Shown here piece after piece: positions 34,201 to 46,198 of a stretch of DNA of 64,000 nt (its first letter is position 1; each line of letters starts with the position of its first letter). Both the position numbers and the translations under genes were made by a program. The notes below the pieces were generated by a model. The model worked only from the letters and a program-made list of their open reading frames with translations. It searched no databases and was not told the DNA's origin. This DNA is from Aedes albopictus (lineage: Eukaryota; Arthropoda; Insecta; Diptera; Culicidae): assembly GCF_035046485.1 (NCBI RefSeq), contig NC_085137.1:495998772-496062771 (forward strand). Reading direction: 5' to 3'.

Positions 34201-34916
34201 TCCAGATGCAGTACAAGAGATGGTCCAGGGGTTCGAAGTCGGCTTCGTATGTCATACCGGTGCCCTGCGGTCGAGATCGACCCTTACAGCGATTAAGTGG
34301 CCGCAGAGAGGAAGTCCCGGTAGCGGTGCTGTCGTGGCGTCAGTCTACTGGGTTGGATCTGAGCCCGTGGTTGGAAAGGGGTCCCCGGCAAGGGTCGGGG
34401 TAGGTGAGACCCTGCTGTCTGCAACCTACGGATGCAGCTGATAAGGCCTGAAGGGTAGTGATACCCTTGCCTTCAGCAGGTCAGATCGGGTTGCATGTGG
34501 GCATCAGTTCTTGATGTCCGCTCAGCAGTGGGGCGCGGGCGGGGTTGACCCTGCCCGCCTTCCGAGGACAAAGGGAGTGGCGAGGACCACTCGGGAAACT
34601 GGCTAAGCGCCAGCATGCTATCGTGATGGACTCTCCAGTGCGAGTCATCGATGTTCGTTGCTGCTAGGCTACGGCAGCTAACCTTGAGGGTGCGATATGC
34701 ACTAGCCCCTCTCTGAAGCAATACCTTCTTGGTGGTTCCGGTGAGACGCAGGGTTTGGCGACCATAGGAATGTGTTTTAGTGGGTCGAGGAGAGAGTAGT
34801 CCTGGCTTCTACCGGCATTGTAGAAGACGGCCTCATCCCCACACTACCCTAACCTTCCTGTTAGGGTGTCTGATGAGCAGATTTATCCCCCTATGGTTTA
34901 GAAGGAAAAAAAAAAA
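32793..34916 (+). mobile_element. R1-like LINE, 5'-truncated, inserted in the 152-bp satellite
   Basis: The insert starts within the reverse-transcriptase coding region, ends in an A run (34906-34916) and splits a satellite unit at its CAGACC / ATAT point. About 715 bp of GC-rich 3' UTR follows the coding end at 34200. No clear TSD was found. Confidence 0.8.
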
Positions 34917-35840
34917 GACTATTTAAAAGACTATTGGTAGTGTTCCGCAACCGATTCCGGGCCGTGACACCAAACCCATGCACGATACCTCAAATCACGG
35001 CTTTTAGGTAACATGATGAACAGTTGCAAGAAAATAAACGCAAGCCATATCAGTGTGTTAAGGAAACGACTACGGGTGTCCCGCCAGAAATGGTCAAATG
35101 TAAAAGAGAACCAATACATGCGACATATCAATGACTTATTCAGTAACAAGATAAACGGTTAACCAACAAATAATCTCAGACCATATTTGGGAGTACCGGT
35201 AGTGTTCCAGAACTGGTGAGAAGACGAGTAACGCGTCGGAAGTGGTAAAATATAGAAGGGAACTAAACCATAGCGAAGTTTTTGATAATCTGATGAACGG
35301 TCAACAAAAAAATAGTCTCAGGCCACATGTAGAACTTGTAATAATATTTCGGAATCGGTTGCGGGTGTTCCATCGGCAGTGATTTAATAGAAGTGAACCA
35401 AAATCATGCATGCGATACATAAAATCGCGGCTATTTAAAAATTTTCCGAACGGATAGCAAGAAAATAGCCTCAAATCACATTAGTTTTCGGCTTTTCAGG
35501 TAACGCGATGAACAGTTGACAAAAACATAGTCTATGACCATATTTGAGACAACCGGAATCGGTTCCAGGTGTCCCGCCGGAAGTGGTCAAACGTAAAATT
35601 TAACAAAACCCATGCAAGCTGTACATCAAATAGCGGAATAATAAAAGTGAACAAAAGCGATAAATCAAATTGTGGCTTTTTTGATAGCTTGATAGCATGT
35701 AAACGTTGGGTAAGATTATAAGTGAAGAAATGGTCAAAGTCTTCATATATGCAAGAGAACGAAATCGTGACCAAAGCGATCTCTTCAAATCACACCATTT
35801 CAGATTCCTGCGGTGTAAATGTATAGTAGGATGGATCAAG
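34917..35840. repeat. 152-bp satellite, right part, strongly diverged
   Basis: The satellite words (TAGTGTTCCG, GTCCCGCC, ACATCAAAT, TGATGAACAG) resume directly after the LINE A-tail but with many changes and uneven spacing. No gene is seen. Confidence 0.7.
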
Positions 35841-36419
35841 GGTTCATGGAAAAATATAATTTAATCGCATCAACCTTATACAGTTTTTCAATCTTCAATC
35901 TCCTTATCCCTACTAACAAAAGTAGCTGCATAAGAGCTTATGCAGCAAACGAATTCGAAAGTAAGCTCTTTTAAGGACAAACGTCTTGAAATCAAATTTT
36001 ACATGAATCGTGTTACCAATGATAATAAAATATAGCCTAAAGCGTGCTGAAATAAACATTGGCGAAGATCACAAAGTGATTTGTGATTGTGAATAAAGTT
36101 AACCTTCTTCACGCACCCCGCTGCCGTAGAGGATGGAATGGGATCATAATGACCCCAATGCGCGACAAGGGTTAAGGTGGTCAAGCAGTCAATTGAGAAG
36201 TCTGATATATGTTTTGTTGTTGAACATAACATCGGAATATGTATCATCAATAAGTTTCGAAAATCGATGATGGCTTTGTTAAAATTGTTGCTTTTCTATG
36301 TAAAGTGTTTTCAGGATTCATGAACATTTTGGCTAACGTCGAAGAAAAGTTCAAGACTACATATTCGACGAGAAAGGCACTATCACCACTAGGTGGATTA
36401 ATCTGGGTTTTTTTATATC
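35841..36419. other. No gene seen
   Basis: AT-rich sequence between the satellite and a minisatellite block. No structure was recognised. Confidence 0.4.
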
Positions 36420-36740
36420 CCTTCAGAGACTCCTGCTGGTTTCATCCAGAAATTCTTACAGGTACGCAAGACTTTCCCAGAAGCTTGTCTAGAGATGTAT
36501 GCAGAAATGTCTGTTTGGATTGCTCTAATAATTTTTCCTAGAATTACTCCGTGAATTTGTTCAGCAAATTATATAGAGATTTCCTAGGAAATCTATCAGA
36601 ACTTCGTCTCAGGTTTCCTTCAGGAATTTATGCTGGAATACTTCCAGAAATTCTACCGATAATTCATCCAGGTATTTACCGATGATTCTCTCATCACTGA
36701 AATTCCGAAGATTATTCAAACAATTCATCCAGGAACTCTT
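36420..36740. repeat. Short, decayed 12-bp minisatellite block
   Basis: Degenerate CAGGAATTC/CAGAAATTC units are still legible. Confidence 0.5.
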
Positions 36741-37275
36741 CAGCGGTGTAGTTGCCGACTTAGAATAGTACTACGGACCACCTGTTTCGGAGGTAAAAGT
36801 TCACCAAACAGGTAACCCTAATCCAAGGTGTCAGGCGACCCGCGTGCTGAGGGATGAATGGTTGAGGGGGTTTTTAATATGCACGATCTTTGACGGAGCC
36901 CGTAGCATGGACAGATCACCTTTTTGGGTTCTGTGTTTGTCAGATCATTGGCCACAGAACCCTAGTTCCAAGTCCTAACTGCTTCCAATTAGTGGAGCAG
37001 CATATTTTAGTAATCAAAGAAAAGCACTTTTATTGTGAAGATTTTCTGCCAGGAAGTTGATCTTGAATGAGTTTACTGTACCTAGTCCTGCGCCAATTCC
37101 CGGCACCAGTGCCAAACTACCAGCAAAATTAAATGGGAAAATCACTTCGGCATCTAACTTTGTGCTGACGAAGTGCACTCGTCTGCGTGTAAAAAGTTGT
37201 TTTGGGCACTTGTGTGGCTTCAGAGGGAACGTGTAGCTAATTGACTGTGGACCTCGTTGCGGAAATGTTGCTGGA
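36741..37275. other. Unassigned sequence, possibly part of an old retroelement
   Basis: GC-balanced text such as GTGTCAGGCGACCCGCGTGCTG is unlike its surroundings and could be the untranslated part of an old LINE. No coding motif supports this. Confidence 0.25.
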
Positions 37276-37286
37276 GATGATAGCCC

Positions 37287-39104
37287 TTACTTACCTTACC
37301 GGTCAGGCTAAGGCCGGGGTGGCCTCTGCTGTACATAGTAGCCGCCTCCATTCCACTCGGTCCATGGCTGTTTGTCTCCAGTTCCGCACTCTGCGTAGGG
37401 TCCGCAGATCGTCCTCCACTTGGTCGACCCACCTAGCTCGCTGCGCTCCACGTCTTCTTGTACCGGTCGGATGACTCTCGAGAACCATTTTAGTCGGGTT
37501 GCTATCCGACATCCTGATGACGTGACCCGCCCACCGTAGCCTCCCGATTTTCGCGGTATGGACGATGGTTGGTTCTCTTAGCAGCTGATGCAGCTCGTGG
37601 TTCATTCGCCTTCTCCAAGTCCCGTCTTCCATCTGCACTCCGCCGTAGATGGTACGCAACACCTTCCGTTCGAAAACTCCAAGGGCGCGTTGGTCCTCTG
37701 CACGTAGGGTCCATGTTTCGTGCCCATAGAGGACGACCGGTCTAATCAACGTTTTGTAGATAGTTAACTTCGTGTTACGGCGAACTTTATTCGATCGTAG
37801 AGTTCTGCGGAGTCCAAAGTAGGCACGATTTCCTGCCACAATGCGCCTCTGAATTTCTCTGCTGGTGTCGTTGTCGTTGGTCACCAGTGAGCCCAAGTAC
37901 ACGAATTCTTCAACCGCCTCGATTTCATCACCGTCGATATGAATTCGGGGTGGCGGGCGCGGTGATTCCTCCCTGGAGCCCTTTGCCATCATGTACTTTG
38001 TCTTCGACACATTAATGACTAATCCGATTCGCCTGGCTTCACTCTTTAGTCGGATATACGTTTCCGCCATCGTCTCAAATTTACGAGCAATAATATCAAT
38101 ATCATCGGCGAAACCAAGCAGCTGAACGGATTTCGTGAAAATCGTCCCACTCGTGTTTATCCCCGCTCTTCTTATTACACCCTCCAAAGCAATGTTGAAC
38201 AGCAAGCACGAAAGACCATCACCTTGCCGTAACCCTCTGCGAGATTCGAAGGGACTCGAGAGTGTCCCTGATACTCGAACTACGCACATCACTCGATCCA
38301 TCGTCGCCTTGATCAACCGTATCAGTTTATCCGGGAATCCGTATTCGTGCATAATCTGCCATAGCTGTTCTCGATCGATTGTATCATACGCCGCTTTGAA
38401 ATCGATGAACAAGTGATGTGTGGGCACGTTGTATTCGCGGCATTTCTGCAACACCTGGCGGATGGCGAACATCTGGTCCGTTGTAGCGCGTTCACCCATA
38501 AATCCAGCCTGATATTGCCCCACGAACTCTCTTGCAATCGGTGATAGACGGCGGCATAAAATTTGAGAGAGTATCTTGTAGGCAGCGCTCAGTAGTGTGA
38601 TCGCGCGGTAGTTCCCGCAATCCAACTTGTCGCCCTTTTTGTAGATGGGACACACGATACCTTCCATCCATTCCTCCGGTAATACTTCCTCCTCCCAAAT
38701 CTTGGTAATGACCCAGTATAGTGCTCTCACCAGTGCTTCTCCACCGTATTTTAGAAGCTCGCTTGGTAGTTGATCTGCTCCAGCGGCTTTGTTGTTTTTC
38801 AACCGGCCAACCTCCTCCTCAATCTCTTGAACGTCAGGGGCCGGAAGTCTTTCGTCCTGTGCACATACTCCTAGATCTGTTACCACGCCACCTCCGGTAC
38901 TTGCAAAGTCGCCTTTGAGGTGCTCATCGTAATGCTGCCGCCACCTCTCGACCACCTCACGCTCGCTCGTGAGAATATTCCCGTGATTATCTCGGCACAT
39001 GTCGGCTTGTGGCACAAAGCCTCTGCGCGAGCGGTTCAGCTTCTCGTAGAACTTTCGTGTGTCCTTAGCGCGGTACAGCTCTTCCATCGCTTCGCGATCT
39101 CGAT
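37287..39104 (-). mobile_element. RTE-type LINE copy 2, 5'-truncated, young
   Basis: GATGATAGCCC at 37276-37286 and 39105-39115 is an exact 11-bp TSD around 1818 bp. The element's 3' end (low coordinate) is a TAAGG/TAAG run only about 16 bp beyond the stop codon, as expected for RTE elements with minimal 3' UTRs. The 5' end is cut inside the linker before the reverse transcriptase. Confidence 0.9.
37303..39104 (-). CDS. RTE-type reverse transcriptase, open but lacking the endonuclease
   Basis: About 600 codons are open on the minus strand to a stop at 37303. They cover FIDFKAAYDTI, RRGLRQGDGLSCLLFNIALE (the RQGD motif), the catalytic GFADDIDIIAR (near 38106), and the C-terminal KTLIRPVVLYGHETWTL and GRLRWAGHVIRM segments typical of RTE elements. 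The apurinic-type endonuclease and everything before REAMEELYRAKDTRKFYE are missing because of 5' truncation. The apparent first codons (MGYHH) come from the target duplication and flank. Open frame plus exact TSD indicate a recent insertion, but without endonuclease it should not transpose alone. JAM1 is the Aedes RTE this most resembles from memory. Confidence 0.85.
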
Positions 39105-39115
39105 GATGATAGCCC

Positions 39116-39589
39116 ACGGAAGTGCTTTTTGAAAATATGATATTTTGATTTGTTTTCCTGTGAGGTGCTGGGTATCAACGCGGGTGCCCAAGTCGTTCGC
39201 AACCCTATACAATATCTGCCGTACTATCAAAGCTACCCCGTTTTACGGTATCAAGAACGTATCCTATAAGAAAACGCAAACCTTGGGATATTAAACTTAC
39301 CAGTAGTTGATTCGCTTCTCTGCATACACGTTTTTCTATATTTACTCAACGAACCTAATTTTCATTATCGCTTTCAGTCACGAAATTAATTTTGGCTACC
39401 CATCCAAACAAAATCGCAAGACAAAACACCAATCATTCATCATGGATCAAGGAAGACAGCAAAGTATCCCACGTGGCCCAATCTACTATTGCAACATAAA
39501 GCTATTGCAATGCTGGCCCCTCTGCTGGGTTTGTTTCATTCTAGCGTGATACGTGATTGAATACGTGATCGGGGGCAATGTTCGTATAT
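39116..39589. other. No gene assigned
   Basis: AT-rich. A short frame at 39307-39549 has no recognised domain. Confidence 0.35.
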
Positions 39590-39591
39590 TA

Positions 39592-40184
39592 AAGGCCGGT
39601 CCAGAAAGCATGGACGCAGTAAGAAAATACTGGCATTTCATAACTATGGATGATTAGTTCTTTTTGAAAGCTACATCCTGTTGGTCAACCTATTTTCTCA
39701 GCATTTGTATGACGGTTTTTGCGGTTCCAACAGTGTATTTCAAAATACATGAACTTTCAACGGAACATCATTGAAAAAATGTGCACAAACGATGTACAGA
39801 GTTTGAAAGGTCACTTAGGAAAAGAACAAAATATGGTGGGAGTAAGTTAGAAAATTGTGCAACCAGCAATTAGCCACCACGATGGGAATAACACGTTAAA
39901 ACATAGGCAAAAATTGGGTAAAAAATACAGATCCTGCTTTCCCTCATTTCGATAAACAAATAATGAAGGTGTTTGCGCACAACAAAAACCTTCTAACTAA
40001 CACAGAGCGTGGTATGATCAAAAAAGTTATCATTTCGAATTCCAATGTTCATCGCGGCAACGAACGTTTGAATTTTCGATCCTATAGTAAGCAGAAACAG
40101 ACAAAACGGAGCCCGAAACAAGAACCATCGATCAGGCCCAGATAACTGAAGACTAGGTGCGTCCATACTTTCTGGGGCAGTCTT
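39592..40184. mobile_element. Tc1/mariner-derived MITE, 593 bp
   Basis: AAGGCCGGTCCAGAAAGCAT on the left and, complemented on the right, AAGACTGCCCCAGAAAGTAT form an imperfect TIR that continues GGACGCA on both sides. TA flanks each end (39590-39591, 40185-40186). The interior has no intact transposase. Confidence 0.7.
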
Positions 40185-40193
40185 TATGTGTTA

Positions 40194-42915
40194 GACCAAG
40201 CCCACCCGTGGGCTTAATACTACACACGCAACAGCACGTCGTTAACGATTTTTAATTTCGTTATCAACCCATTTTCGCACCGGTCGTTCGATTCCATGTG
40301 AGTAAAATAATGATCGGTCGCCTCTGCGCACCGGTGGTCTCTATTCTCTCCGTACCATCGGTTTTTTGCACTTCTGTAAATCATCGAAATATTTTGTGTA
40401 TTTCTATGGGGTTATTGCAAATCTTATTCAGTATAATAATTTGTGCTCATATTATGAGAGATGGGGTTTTGGATAAGACTGAAAACTGTTAGTAAAAATT
40501 GAATTCAAATAAATAATTCCCTTGGAGATTTGCACCAGTTTTGGTGCGTTTAAAGATATCATTTTCTCAATAATTTATGATTGTATTTAATCCCGGAATT
40601 CAAGCAATCTTTTTTTAAATTATATGTTTGTTGCTTACTGTTTGACTTGTAGGTTGAATTTTTATCTAAAACTAGCTGTCCCCGGCAAACTTTGTCTTGC
40701 CTACTGCGTTTTTTGACGTTTCAAGTCCCTAGCCAAGCGCCCAAGCCCAAGTCCCCGTTCAAAATGTATGACAACCCGATTTTCAAAAACACTCAATTTT
40801 CCCATGTTTTAGGCCTCATAAACCTTCCTTGGGTGAAAACTAACCGAACAAAACTTAGACGACTCAAATTGGACCATCCGTTCGCAAGTTATGCGCGGTC
40901 CCACGTATGCCGCTGCATTTTTATATATATAGATGATATCCATCTCATCGATATCCATGTTGCCTTTCTCGCAAGAAATTTATCTGAATTTGAGATTTTG
41001 AGCATCTTTTTTAATAATTAGGTTTATTGAATAATTACATCCCTTGCATTTCCAACACATTTATTACGTAGTTGTCTCCTTTACAACTTCGCGTAGGTCA
41101 AAATTCTTGAATCCTGGTCATAGTAGAAGCTGTCTTCTAACAGTCTGCGATAAGTTTGCGCAACCTTTTTTCATAAACGTGTATTTTAACATCAGCTTAT
41201 TTTATACTCAGTCACAACCTTTTAGTTACAAAGCATCACTCGCAAATCTTAATATATATTGCGATCTTTTGGATGCTGGTATATGAATATTTTGTTCGAA
41301 GCAGATTCTATGCGCTTGAAGTAGACTGCGTATTTGTCAAAGTACATAATGAGCCCACTCTCCTTTTTGGCACTTCATACAACAATTATTGTATTTTAAC
41401 ATCCAACGCCTTGCATTTTCTATAACGAGGAACCTACGATATGGCAGTCCTGCACACCGCCTATTTTAATTGGTGAAACTTGGCAGCTCGACTACATTTT
41501 TAAGACTTTTATCGGTATGATTTAGTTTTTACAAAAAGAAATAACTGTAGTGTTTCTATGATATCTGAGTTGAGTTAGGTACAGTCAATGCATCTTTGAA
41601 AAATCGTAACTACTCTTATCTAATCTCATACATACGCGGAATCACCATGGAAAGCAATCGTGTTACTTTTCTTGTCAATACTGATGCTTGCAGCATATCA
41701 GAGATATGACACATGCATCAAAGCGGCCTGGTCTACTGCGTTGTATTTACGCGCAAAGATGATTCTTCGAAATACTTGGAGTACAGAATATTTTATTTCG
41801 GCAAGGTACTTCTCGAATTTACAGGGGAGGAAGGATGCGTGGACGGTGAAGTTACCCATTTCACACACTTTCTTCCTAATGTCTCGTTTATTTAATTTAT
41901 ATTTTTAAATTTATATTTAATAAACCACCCACTGACGACCACCATTTTCAAAAACAGCAATCAAACTAAAATTCTTTTGCCTTTTTGAAATATACACGAC
42001 AAAACGAAACGCGAGGCACAGCTTTTTCAAAACGGAGGATCTCAGCCCGGAAAGTGAAGAAAGAAAACCTTGTGGTCACTTATTACCGTCAAATAGTTTC
42101 TTTTCGGGTTAGAAAATACGCACATCTTCTCACCGGAATCTGCGTCGGATGACGATAATTTTGAAACTTGTCGGAACGAACTTCGCGAGTTATTTATTTG
42201 GACATTTTTCTAAATGTGCGAAACTAAGCTTTACTTGCTGCGTAGAAAACCCGGCTCAACCATGTACGTGTTAAAACAGCAAAACTCACTGAATCACTAT
42301 ACATTTATTCAAATATTAGTTTCGAAACGATCGGCCGAATCAAAAACTAAAGGTGCAATTATGAGCAATCGTAACTATTTTTAAGAGAAAATCAATATAT
42401 TTTCGATATGCATGATCCTAAAATTGGCGAAGAAGCGAAAACTTTATTCATAACATACTTAAGCAAAGCTTGTCAATTTAAACCTATTATTTTTCTGCGT
42501 TTGTATTGTCACTCTATCACAATTCTATGTCAGACAATTTGTTGTGTTATTCGTGTAACGATCTATGATATTGATTGGTTAAAAATTTCAAATATTTGAT
42601 GCAAACTAAAATAAATTACTACCTATACAAAACAAGAAAATCATTCTCTAGAAACTATATACCTGGCAACAAATCCATACTCATGTTCTTTCGTCTCCTC
42701 TTTACGCTACCCAGAGAGCTAAACGCGAGAGAGCGCACGAGCCTACGGATAGAGACCGTACTTTGCGTGTCTCTATATTCTAAGCCCTGCTACGAACCGT
42801 ACGTAAACTTTTCGCTTTCGAGCCCTACTTAGCAGCGACCGGTGCGGTTCGCTTCTTTGTTCGGGGCTCTACTTAACGTTAAAACGCTCGATTGAGCCCA
42901 TGAGTGGGCTTGGTC
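40194..42915. mobile_element. 2.72-kb TTA-flanked TIR element
   Basis: GACCAAGCCCACCCGTGGGC begins at 40194. The complement of the right end reads GACCAAGCCCACTCATGGGC. TTA lies on both sides (40191-40193, 42916-42918). A second inverted word, GCACCGGTCG / CGACCGGTGC, sits subterminally (about 40280 and 42836). The 3-bp TTA suggests PIF/Harbinger. It starts only 7 bp after the previous element's right TSD. No transposase was recognised. Confidence 0.65.
40672..40935. mobile_element. Interspersed repeat CTAGCTGTCCCCGGCAAAC ... TATATATAGAT
   Basis: The segment starts CTAGCTGTCCCCGGCAAACT and ends in TATATATATAGAT. Sequences with this head and tail are widespread in insect genomes, from general knowledge. 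I cannot name the superfamily. It is nested in the TTA-flanked element. Confidence 0.5.
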
Positions 42916-42918
42916 TTA

Positions 42919-43260
42919 GAAACAGTTGACAGTTCTTTTTGTTCTGTGGTAAGATTGAGGACTATCTAAGTAAATTCAAAATTGACACGAAATAGCTACC
43001 TACAGAGCACACGAATGTCGTGATTCAAACAACATAGAGATAAAACTCGGAAATGTTGTTTTTTTTGCGTAGTGCATTTGGTAGATGACGAAATTTGGAC
43101 TCCTGAAAATGCAAATTGAGAATGTGTCTGTATGCAACTCCATTTCACCATAAATGTAATGTAAGACAAGTCAACGTCACCGTTACTTTTATGCATCCAA
43201 TCCAATTGTCTAATGCATCTTTTGAAAAGCGTTTCAAAAGCTGATAAATTAAAATTCATC
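42919..43260. other. No gene seen
   Basis: A spacer between two TIR elements with no legible structure. Confidence 0.4.
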
Positions 43261-43262
43261 TA

Positions 43263-44208
43263 GGGTAAGAAATCAAACTTTGAATTAGTCAAATTGTTAT
43301 CTTAATTTGAACCATTTCGAAATTCATTAAATCGACGTACTTTTTAGGCAAATATTGTCCCGAAAAAGATGTTAAACTGCTTTCCGTAATATAACATGAT
43401 AACATGGACTTTGAAAGCATTGAAAAAAAGCGTTTTTGTCATGGAAAACAGGCAATTGAAAAATCACTGTGATTTCAGCCATTTTCCCCCAGAGAAAGCA
43501 CATTTTCGGTGTACTCGTACAGCTCATGCATTGTATCACACGCAATATGTGAACACGTCAAATGAAAGCTTATTTATTGTAGAATCGACCAACCGAATAA
43601 TATTCCGCATTATTTGTCATAAAATTATCAAATTTAAGTAATTCTTACTTGGAGAATGTTATCTTAAGTTGAACCATTTGTAATCTAAATTTGAACTAGT
43701 AAACGGGGGTGAGCTTCTAGTGTTGGCCTGTAGATTGCGCTAGTGGTTGTTTTGTTTACTTCTGGGGGATGAAAAATTCCAAATTTAGTTTCCAAGTTCC
43801 TGAAGAGTTTAGAACATCCTTAGTTGAAATTCCACTGCCTAATGAAAAATAGTTATGGAAATTAGCAGATCCATGTGTTTTTCTATTGTTCAGCACGAAG
43901 TTGGCTGTTGTAGGAGATGCTCGAGCTGCTGCCGCCAGTAGTTTAAATTAAGATTAAAATTGGTTCAAATTATGGTTACAATGGTTGAACCATTAAGATT
44001 AAAATCATTGCTGACGAATAATCGAATATTTCAATGAAATTCTGTGCAAATACAAACTTTTTACCACTTAATAGAAAGCTTATACCCGTGGCTTTCATGT
44101 ACATAAGATTTTGCCGTAGTAAATTATTTCCATGTGGGAGAAAAAATCACTCAAAATTTGCGCTACTTCGGAAAGCCGCAATTTGGTTCAACTTTTGATT
44201 ACCTTCCC
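43263..44208. mobile_element. 946-bp TA-flanked element
   Basis: GGGTAAGAAATCAAACTTTG at 43263 and, complemented at the right end (44208), GGGAAGGTAATCAAAAGTTG form an imperfect TIR. TA lies at 43261-43262 and 44209-44210. Words such as TTTGAACCATTT recur inside. It is non-coding. Confidence 0.65.
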
Positions 44209-44259
44209 TAAATATATTCGAAAAATGCGTTCAATAACAAATGTCTAACGTAATTGACC

Positions 44260-45145
44260 TTCACGTACCCGACCCCCGACGATTCATTTCCAAAATGTTG
44301 GTATTTCTTCAATTTCCATCCGAATTTATTTAAGTCGCCCTCAATCGATCATAAATTGGTGCTAGTTTATTGTACTCAAGTGACCATTCAATACCCGGAA
44401 CCATTCCAGGGATATTCCGGATTGTGCAGGGGTCAAGGGGTTGCCAAAATGGCTAACAATGATTATTTCGTTTGTTATTGTGTTTGAACCATCGATTTTC
44501 AACGATTTTTTTTGTTGCGAACAGTGACACACAACTGCGATAATCAGATTTGAATAAGATGATCCATCCGAATCCCCGTGACAGGTTCTGCAGGGCCTTC
44601 TGGGTACACTTCTGGTTTTCATCCTAAACATGCCGTGAGACTGCGACATATCAATCTTCATGATTTCGAATGACTAAGTCAGAACTGATAGACTGGAGTC
44701 TGTATCAACTAATATGTCCACCTCGGAACATCTAGCACAGGTTCCACGGGGCTCTTTTCGGGGACATATCTGTTATGCAACCAAAACATGTCTTGCAACG
44801 TATCAATCTTCATGATTTCGAGAGAATGGGCAGAGACTGAAGTATATATCAACTGATATAGCCGCTCCGAAACACCTGGAACAGGTTCCACGGGGGCCTC
44901 TCAAACATAATAACACACGAAATTATCACGTTTAGCCATTTGGCAAAACAGGCACCTCCCCCACTCCCTGACCCCAGCACAATCCGGAATATCTCCGAAA
45001 TGGTTCCGGATAATACATGGTCACTTGAGTGTAATAAACAAACACCAATTTATGATCTATTGAAGGTGACTTCAAAAATCATCTGATAAAAATTGATGAA
45101 ATGCCAGCATTTTGAAAACGAGTTGTCGGGGGTCGGGTACGTGAA
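44260..45145. mobile_element. Fold-back element with ~180-bp arms and an internal tandem duplication
   Basis: TTCACGTACCCGACCCCCGA at 44260 is matched by the complement ending at 45145. The arms stay alignable to about 44440 and 44960, through CCGGAACCATT and GATATTCCGGATTGTGC. Between the arms a segment of about 170 bp is duplicated: ATCAATCTTCATGATTTCGA occurs near 44650 and 44803, and CAGGTTCCACGGGG near 44738 and 44883. No TSD was identified. Confidence 0.7.
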
Positions 45146-45618
45146 AATTAAAAACAAAAACAAGGAAAGTTACATTATTGCTTTCACCCATTACTGTGTA
45201 ATTGGAACCACATCTGTGGGGTAATTAGAACATATCTTTTAAAATGTGGATATCAGGATACCCTAAAACTAATAAATATCTTTTTCACTAATAACACCAT
45301 ATTCTCCTTTCCTCAGGTAAGGTCAGCCCCAATTGAGAACCCGCTCAGATAAGTACCATCAATCAGCATCGTCATAAATTTCACACATTGTAGTTTCATG
45401 AAATGCAACTCAACAGTTTATTCTCCAATTATCACCGTCATCATCATCTGTCATCGCATTTATTATTTATTTCTCAACGATTCGAGCGACAGTTTCCACC
45501 GAAATGCTATTAGTAGGTATGAAAATCCCTAGAAAACAAAAAAAAAACTCTCACTTAGCACAACTTTCCTGGAATCACCTGAGCACGGTAAATCGTTTGG
45601 CCAAACGTCGACCTCCCA
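45146..45618. other. No gene seen
   Basis: AT-rich sequence up to the 30-bp direct repeat. No frame or repeat of note. Confidence 0.4.
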
Positions 45619-46198
45619 ATTGTTATAGTTAGTTGCTTAATATTCACATTGGCGATCCTGCCAGGAGTGCATCATTATTTGTTTCCAGTTAATCAAAAGG
45701 TAGGTAGAATCACTTGGCATGTAAACAGTGAGAAAAAGTGGGTTGTTTGTGTGTGTGAAGTGTTTAGTGCTACAAACGCGGCGAGCTTTGAATGCGGAGT
45801 AGTTTTTTTTTTATCCGCGCCGTTGTGGATGTGTATACAACGGTTCGAGCACATTCACATACACCCCGGCGCGGTGGTATGGTTGACTCTCGTTGTCGAC
45901 TGATAGCACGTGATAGTTGAGTGGGTGGTTCGTCAGTCGATCCTTGCGTGCATGCTTGATCATGTTCTTGTTCGGCTCTTGTGATCACGCTTTCGTAGGA
46001 TGGTTCCTCGGATTGTTCATCCGCATGTTGCTCGGTTGAAAAGTAAAGGCAAACAAACGCCGTGGTGTGTGTGGCGGCAGATAAGGTAATCGGTAATTGG
46101 GAATGGAGTCGTTAAATACTCGCGCTGACTCGAGGCTGGTATGATTGGGAAAACAAGGTAAGCATAAACGGGAATTTTCGCTTTGGAGCGAATTATGG

